7,652 nt of DNA, from NCBI GenBank assembly GCA_021323815.1, contig JAJPKG010000333.1, positions 1 to 7,652 of the forward strand. The letters run 5' to 3'. Below are positions 4,611 through 7,652 of the stretch, one piece after another. The notes under the pieces are model-generated. The model was not told the DNA's origin and made no database searches. It saw nothing but the letters and a program-made list of their open reading frames with translations. The position numbers were made by a program, and so were the translations under genes. The stretch is from Pseudomonadota bacterium (GTDB lineage: Bacteria > Chloroflexota > Ktedonobacteria > Ktedonobacterales > JACDGC01). The number at the start of each line of letters is the position of its first letter. Position 1 is the stretch's first letter.

Positions 4611-6305
4611 CTACACCGCCGCCGTCTGTTGCTCTTTCACTTTCCTCGCGGCGGGTTTGGGCACGGGTTTCGTGGGAGCCGGTTCGGGATCGCGTTCCGG
4701 CAGCAGCGGACGGTTGCCCAGCGCGCGGGCAAAAGCGTCCAGGTCGCGCTGGTGATTCACGTAATGCTCCTTCAGCGCGGCCATGCGCACCTGGCTCCCG
4801 GCAATCTGCACCCAAAAGCGACGCGGCGGGAACGAGAACGTCAGCCACAGGCTCAGCACCAGCAGTGCCAGAATGGGCCACAGCAGCGGCGAGCCGGCGT
4901 CTTTGGTGATGAGCAATACGGTTCCCCGGCGCACATCGTTCACCTGCATCGACCAGCCATTCGACAGTTTGCAGCCGAATTGAGTCGCAGCAACCAATTG
5001 TTGCCCGTCGGGGCTGACACAGCTTACGCCGAAAAGCTGCGCGCCCTGAAAAACGGGATTGTTATTCGCATCGAAGGCTTTGATGCCCACCAGCCAATGT
5101 CCGTCGGGCGCGAGCGCGGCGGCCAGATTCATGGTTTCGTCATAGTTGGGGATCGGCACATCCTCAACCTCGTTGGTCTGAAAGACGTTGCCGGTGTTGG
5201 GGTCCGGCGGCGACGTGCGGTGGTCCGTCAGCGGGATGGAGCCGCTATAGATGACGTTGCCCTGCGGGTCGCGCAACGTGATATTCGCGTACATCATGAA
5301 AGATGCCTGGTGGAACGTCACACCCTGATAGGTGAGCGGATCGTTCACACGGATGCGCTTCTGCGCCACCAGCTTGCCATCTTGAAAGATCTGCAAGTCG
5401 GTATAAAAGTCCGTCGGCTGCATGCGCTGGGGATCGACTTCCATCACGAACTGCTGCGCGCGATAGATGATGTTGTGCGGCGTGCCCATCGGATAGACCA
5501 CGCCCTGATCGCCGTTGGGCAGCGGCTGATCGTAGCTGAAGCCGGCGAGATTCTGGAAATAATTGTAAAGCGGCGCGGGCAGGATGCGCTGGGCCATCGA
5601 ATTGCGCCCGAAGCCGCTCCAGCCGGTGAGGACGGCGCACAGCATGATGCCGATGAGGCTGCTGTGAAAGACGAAGGTGGAAAGCGCCGACCAACTATAG
5701 CGATGCACATAGAGATACGCCTTCTCGTCATTTGAGGCAGGCGCAGTCTCAACGCGATAGCCCCGCCGCGCGAAGAAGGCGCGCAGTGTTTCTGTGGTCT
5801 GGGCCGTCGCGGCGTCATCATCACCAACCGTCAGGCCGACCCTGACCGGAGAATTGACATAAAAGCCGTCGTTGCGCTTGAGTTGCGGATGACGAAATTT
5901 CTGCCAGATGGCCGGCGCGCGGTTGAGCATGCCGCCGACCAGGATGTTGATCGCCAGCAAGACAATCAGGACTTTAAAATACCAACTACGGAAGATGGTG
6001 AAGAGCTGCATCCAGTCCATCAGGTTCGTGAACTGGTGATATTGCGGCTGCGCGTTGGCGGCGACCCAGGCGGCGTAATCTTGCGGCGATGACACGACCT
6101 CGGCGGGGGCCTGGCTGATGATGGCACCCACCAGGCACAATGCCGCCAGGATGCTGATCAACACGATGCACAGCTTCACATTGCTGAACAGCCCCCACAG
6201 AGAATCGAACGGGCGACGATAGTTGAAGCCGCCGATGAAGCCGGATCGATGCTCGCGCGCCGCTGGTTTTTGGCGAATCTTGCGCGTGACCGCTGGTGTT
6301 GCCAT
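4611..6305 (-). CDS. resB: ResB/Ccs1-like cytochrome c biogenesis protein (system II)
   Basis: The 564-residue membrane protein matches the ResB family, which with ResC/CcsA forms the system II machinery that moves heme out of the cell and attaches it to apocytochromes c. Four hydrophobic segments are in the expected places: about residues 44-64, 108-128, 206-228 (containing His214 in FVFHSSLIG) and 473-492. A large extracytoplasmic domain lies between the third and fourth. It carries the family hallmark NDPLTYQGVTFHQASF (321-336). The N-terminal FDSLWGLFSNVKLCIVLISI is the typical ResB opening. The C-terminal tail (about 535-560) is Pro- and Lys-rich and presumably cytosolic. ATG at 6305 has AAGGG eight bases upstream and a perfect -10 box in front. 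No ResC/CcsA or ResA is in the window; the next gene in the apparent operon is the acyl-CoA dehydrogenase-like one, which is unusual. Confidence 0.93.
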   Translation of the reverse strand: MATPAVTRKIRQKPAAREHRSGFIGGFNYRRPFDSLWGLFSNVKLCIVLISILAALCLVGAIISQAPAEVVSSPQDYAAWVAANAQPQYHQFTNLMDWMQLFTIFRSWYFKVLIVLLAINILVGGMLNRAPAIWQKFRHPQLKRNDGFYVNSPVRVGLTVGDDDAATAQTTETLRAFFARRGYRVETAPASNDEKAYLYVHRYSWSALSTFVFHSSLIGIMLCAVLTGWSGFGRNSMAQRILPAPLYNYFQNLAGFSYDQPLPNGDQGVVYPMGTPHNIIYRAQQFVMEVDPQRMQPTDFYTDLQIFQDGKLVAQKRIRVNDPLTYQGVTFHQASFMMYANITLRDPQGNVIYSGSIPLTDHRTSPPDPNTGNVFQTNEVEDVPIPNYDETMNLAAALAPDGHWLVGIKAFDANNNPVFQGAQLFGVSCVSPDGQQLVAATQFGCKLSNGWSMQVNDVRRGTVLLITKDAGSPLLWPILALLVLSLWLTFSFPPRRFWVQIAGSQVRMAALKEHYVNHQRDLDAFARALGNRPLLPERDPEPAPTKPVPKPAARKVKEQQTAAV

Positions 6306-6338
6306 GATGCTCGCCCTTCAGAGTCGGAATCCCACTTC

Positions 6339-6367
6339 ATTATATGGTGCCTGACGGACGGCTGCAA
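6339..6367 (-). promoter_or_regulatory. Sigma-70-type promoter for resB
   Basis: On the minus strand a perfect TATAAT (6344-6339) lies 17 bases after TTGCAG (6367-6362, three consensus bases). Transcription would begin near 6332, giving a leader of about 27 bases. The -35 box falls within a dyad (6350-6392), so repressor or activator binding there could control resB. Confidence 0.62.
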
Positions 6368-6392
6368 GCGCGCGGGACCGTCGCGTGTCAGG
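6350..6392. promoter_or_regulatory. Two-step inverted repeat between divergent promoters, possible operator
   Basis: CCTGAC (6350-6355) is inverted as GTCAGG (6387-6392), and inside it GACGG (6357-6361) is inverted as CCGTC (6378-6382). The dyad covers the resB -35 box and lies upstream of both predicted transcription starts, so it would act as DNA rather than RNA. The regulator is not identifiable from this sequence. Confidence 0.4.
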
Positions 6393-6406
6393 AATTTCAC
6401 GTAATC

Positions 6407-6437
6407 TTCACCGTCCGGGAATAAAGTATGCTATACT
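6407..6437 (+). promoter_or_regulatory. Candidate promoter for the coiled-coil gene
   Basis: TTCACC (6407-6412, four of six consensus bases) is followed after 19 bases by TATACT (6432-6437, five of six). The spacer is longer than the usual 17. A start near 6444 would give a very short leader ending in the AGGGGG ribosome binding site. Confidence 0.42.
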
Positions 6438-6439
6438 TT
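6423..6439. promoter_or_regulatory. 17-bp palindrome over the -10 box, candidate operator
   Basis: AAAGTAT (6423-6429) and ATACTTT (6433-6439) are perfect inverted repeats around GCT. The right half contains the proposed -10 box of the coiled-coil gene, the position expected for a repressor site. The repressor is unknown. Confidence 0.45.
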
Positions 6440-6461
6440 TGAGGACAAGGGGGATTTGTGC

Positions 6462-6926
6462 ATGGCCTCGCAACCAATCGATCCCAACGAGTTGGAGCAA
6501 CGGCTGGAATTTTGGACCGCTGACATCACGCGCTATTTCGATATGCGCGTCGATGCGCTCAGCCGCCAATTGCGCGCAGATCGTTACGTGGATCAACAGC
6601 GTTTCGCAACAATTGAAGAACGCTTGAGCAGCATCGAAGCTGTCCAGACCGAAATTCGCGAAGAGCAAACCAAGATCCGCGAAGAGCAAGCCAAGATCCG
6701 CGAAGAGCAAACCAAGATCCGCGAAGAGCAAACCAAGATCCGCGAAGATCAAGAGAAGATGCGCCATGATCTTGAAAGTGTCGTGGCATTTCAAACAACC
6801 CTGCTCGAAACATTCAAAGGGATGCAAGCGGATATCTTGAAACAAATGGCGGATGGTTTCGCCATCGTTCTTGAGCGCCTGAACGATCAGCAACGCCAGA
6901 TCGACGAACTCAAAGGCCAACGCTGA
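6462..6926 (+). CDS. Coiled-coil protein with in-frame heptad repeats
   Basis: The 154-residue protein is predicted to be almost wholly alpha-helical and soluble. After a short N-terminal region (residues 1-45) comes a coiled coil (about 46-105) whose core is IREEQTK-type heptads at residues 65-99, four near-identical copies and a fifth variant IREDQEK, with Ile or Met at a core position every seven residues. Residues 106-150 continue as an amphipathic helix (FKGMQADILKQMADGFAIVL) and end in QQRQIDELKG. I do not recognise a named family; small coiled-coil proteins of this type are common unannotated neighbours. ATG at 6462 is preferred over TTG at 6456 because AGGGGG lies eight bases before it. 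It is followed after 73 bp by the membrane protease gene on the same strand with no visible terminator, so cotranscription is likely. It could be a tether or regulator of that protease; this is inference only. Confidence 0.85.
   Translation: MASQPIDPNELEQRLEFWTADITRYFDMRVDALSRQLRADRYVDQQRFATIEERLSSIEAVQTEIREEQTKIREEQAKIREEQTKIREEQTKIREDQEKMRHDLESVVAFQTTLLETFKGMQADILKQMADGFAIVLERLNDQQRQIDELKGQR
6654..6758 (+). repeat. 21-bp tandem repeat encoding coiled-coil heptads
   Basis: Five consecutive 21-base units begin at 6654, 6675, 6696, 6717 and 6738, each encoding one heptad IREE(or D)Q-x-K. Units 3 and 4 are identical at nucleotide level; units 1 and 2 differ by one or two bases and unit 5 by four. 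Nucleotide identity beyond what the protein requires indicates recent slippage duplication. Changes in copy number would lengthen the coil by about one nanometre per unit without shifting frame. Confidence 0.93.
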
Positions 6927-6999
6927 CCGAAACGATCCTTTAAGACTAAGACGTGAAGAATCGTCACTCAGTACACTCCGCGAGAGGACTTGTCGCATC

Positions 7000-7652
7000 A
7001 TGCAGCCGTCCCAATACGATCCTAACATGCCCAGCACACCGCAATATCCAGGCATGGAATATTATCAAGAATTGGCCGCACGGCAAGCTGCCGCGCCACC
7101 ACCGGCCTATACACCGTCACCTTTTGAGCCGCTGGGCGCGCCGAGCTTGCAGCCGGTGATGCCGCAGAGAACATCGCGGGGGCATAATGCCTTCACGCGC
7201 TTCATCATCGCATGGGGCGGGTGGAACCGGTTCTGGATCTTCCTGGGGTCCGGTGTGGTGAGTGTGCTGGTCTATCGCTATTTGCAAGGCACGTGGGCGT
7301 TTGCCATTGGCTTCGTTGTGTTGATCTGCATCCATGAGCTAGGCCATGCTTTCGCGCTGCGCATCAAGCGGCTGCGCGCCACGTTCCCGATCTTCCTGCC
7401 GGGCATCGGCGCATTCGTCACGCTGCCCAACCAGCCCATCAGCATGCGCGATGACGCGGAGATCTCGCTGGCCGGGCCGCTGCTGGGGGGCATCGCATCG
7501 CTGGCGTGCCTGTTCATCGGCATCATGACCCTGACCTTGCAGCAAATCTTCCTCACGGGGGATAACGTCTTTTTCAATCTGGCGTTTTGGGGCTTCCTCA
7601 TCAACGCGCTGAACCTGATCCCCGTGCTGCCTCTGGATGGCGGCCACATCGG
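7000..7652 (+). CDS. Site-2-protease-like (M50) membrane metalloprotease, 3' end cut
   Basis: The frame opens at ATG 7000, with AGAGGA 11 bases upstream, and runs off the window after 217 codons. Residues 1-62 are Pro- and Gln-rich without a domain and presumably cytosolic. Hydrophobic segments follow at about 76-95, 98-120, 157-181 and 189-211. The zinc motif HELGH (residues 112-116, His112 codon 7333-7335) lies in the second segment, and the second motif NLIPVLPLDGGH (205-216) carries the third zinc ligand Asp213. Between them are GIGAFVTLPNQP (135-146) and DDAEISLAGPLLGG (151-164), a conserved family stretch. Members cut substrates within the membrane, for example anti-sigma factors or signal peptides. 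No PDZ or CBS domain is visible in the part present. It probably shares a transcript with the coiled-coil gene. The missing part is likely a short C-terminus. Confidence 0.92.
   Translation, partial: MQPSQYDPNMPSTPQYPGMEYYQELAARQAAAPPPAYTPSPFEPLGAPSLQPVMPQRTSRGHNAFTRFIIAWGGWNRFWIFLGSGVVSVLVYRYLQGTWAFAIGFVVLICIHELGHAFALRIKRLRATFPIFLPGIGAFVTLPNQPISMRDDAEISLAGPLLGGIASLACLFIGIMTLTLQQIFLTGDNVFFNLAFWGFLINALNLIPVLPLDGGHI

Noticed and set aside
4305..5735. 476-codon plus-strand open frame antisense to the dehydrogenase and resB genes
   Set aside because: Its product is rich in Arg, His and Gln with no family resemblance. The minus strand carries two well-conserved proteins across the same bases; long antisense frames are common in G+C-rich DNA.

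Overview
The window is about 59% G+C by eye and densely coding, and looks like bacterial chromosome. A system II cytochrome c biogenesis protein (ResB), a Uma2-family nuclease, an intergenic hairpin of the CACCCCCTCACC...GAGGGGG type and CACGGA-type intergenic repeats together suggest Chloroflexota (Anaerolineae or a relative). This is inferred from style and gene content; there is no marker gene such as rRNA. No phage, transposase, CRISPR, tRNA or rRNA is visible.

Layout. Positions 1-950 (+) hold the C-terminal four fifths of a class I/II PLP aminotransferase. Its stop codon lies inside the first, degenerate unit of a 55-bp tandem repeat (937-1127), which runs into a GC-rich hairpin. A convergent ankyrin-repeat gene (1588 to 1184, -) follows. 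Positions 1589-1949 hold no convincing full-size gene, but contain a palindromic hairpin and a 7-codon mini-ORF with a strong ribosome binding site. A 97-residue orphan ORF (1950-2243, +) ends with its stop overlapping that of a convergent nucleotidyltransferase-like gene (2692 to 2240, -). Upstream of that on the minus strand are a Uma2 nuclease gene (3349 to 2771), a CACGGA repeat cluster, an atypical acyl-CoA dehydrogenase-like gene (4589 to 3489) and resB (6305 to 4611). The resB gene and the dehydrogenase gene are 21 bp apart and very likely cotranscribed. A divergent promoter region (6306-6461) with a perfect TATAAT box for resB and two dyads separates resB from a plus-strand pair: a coiled-coil protein built on in-frame 21-bp heptad repeats (6462-6926) and a site-2-protease-like membrane metalloprotease (7000 to beyond the window end).

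How the genes work together. Only two pairings are supported: resB with the dehydrogenase-like gene, and the coiled-coil gene with the intramembrane protease. The Uma2 and nucleotidyltransferase-like genes are adjacent and codirectional and may be a small accessory cassette. The nucleotidyltransferase appears to lack its second catalytic aspartate. I did not find a clear new biological system. The best leads are the divergent regulatory region, the heptad-repeat/protease pair, the degenerate nucleotidyltransferase beside Uma2, and the dehydrogenase without a recognisable catalytic glutamate coupled to resB.
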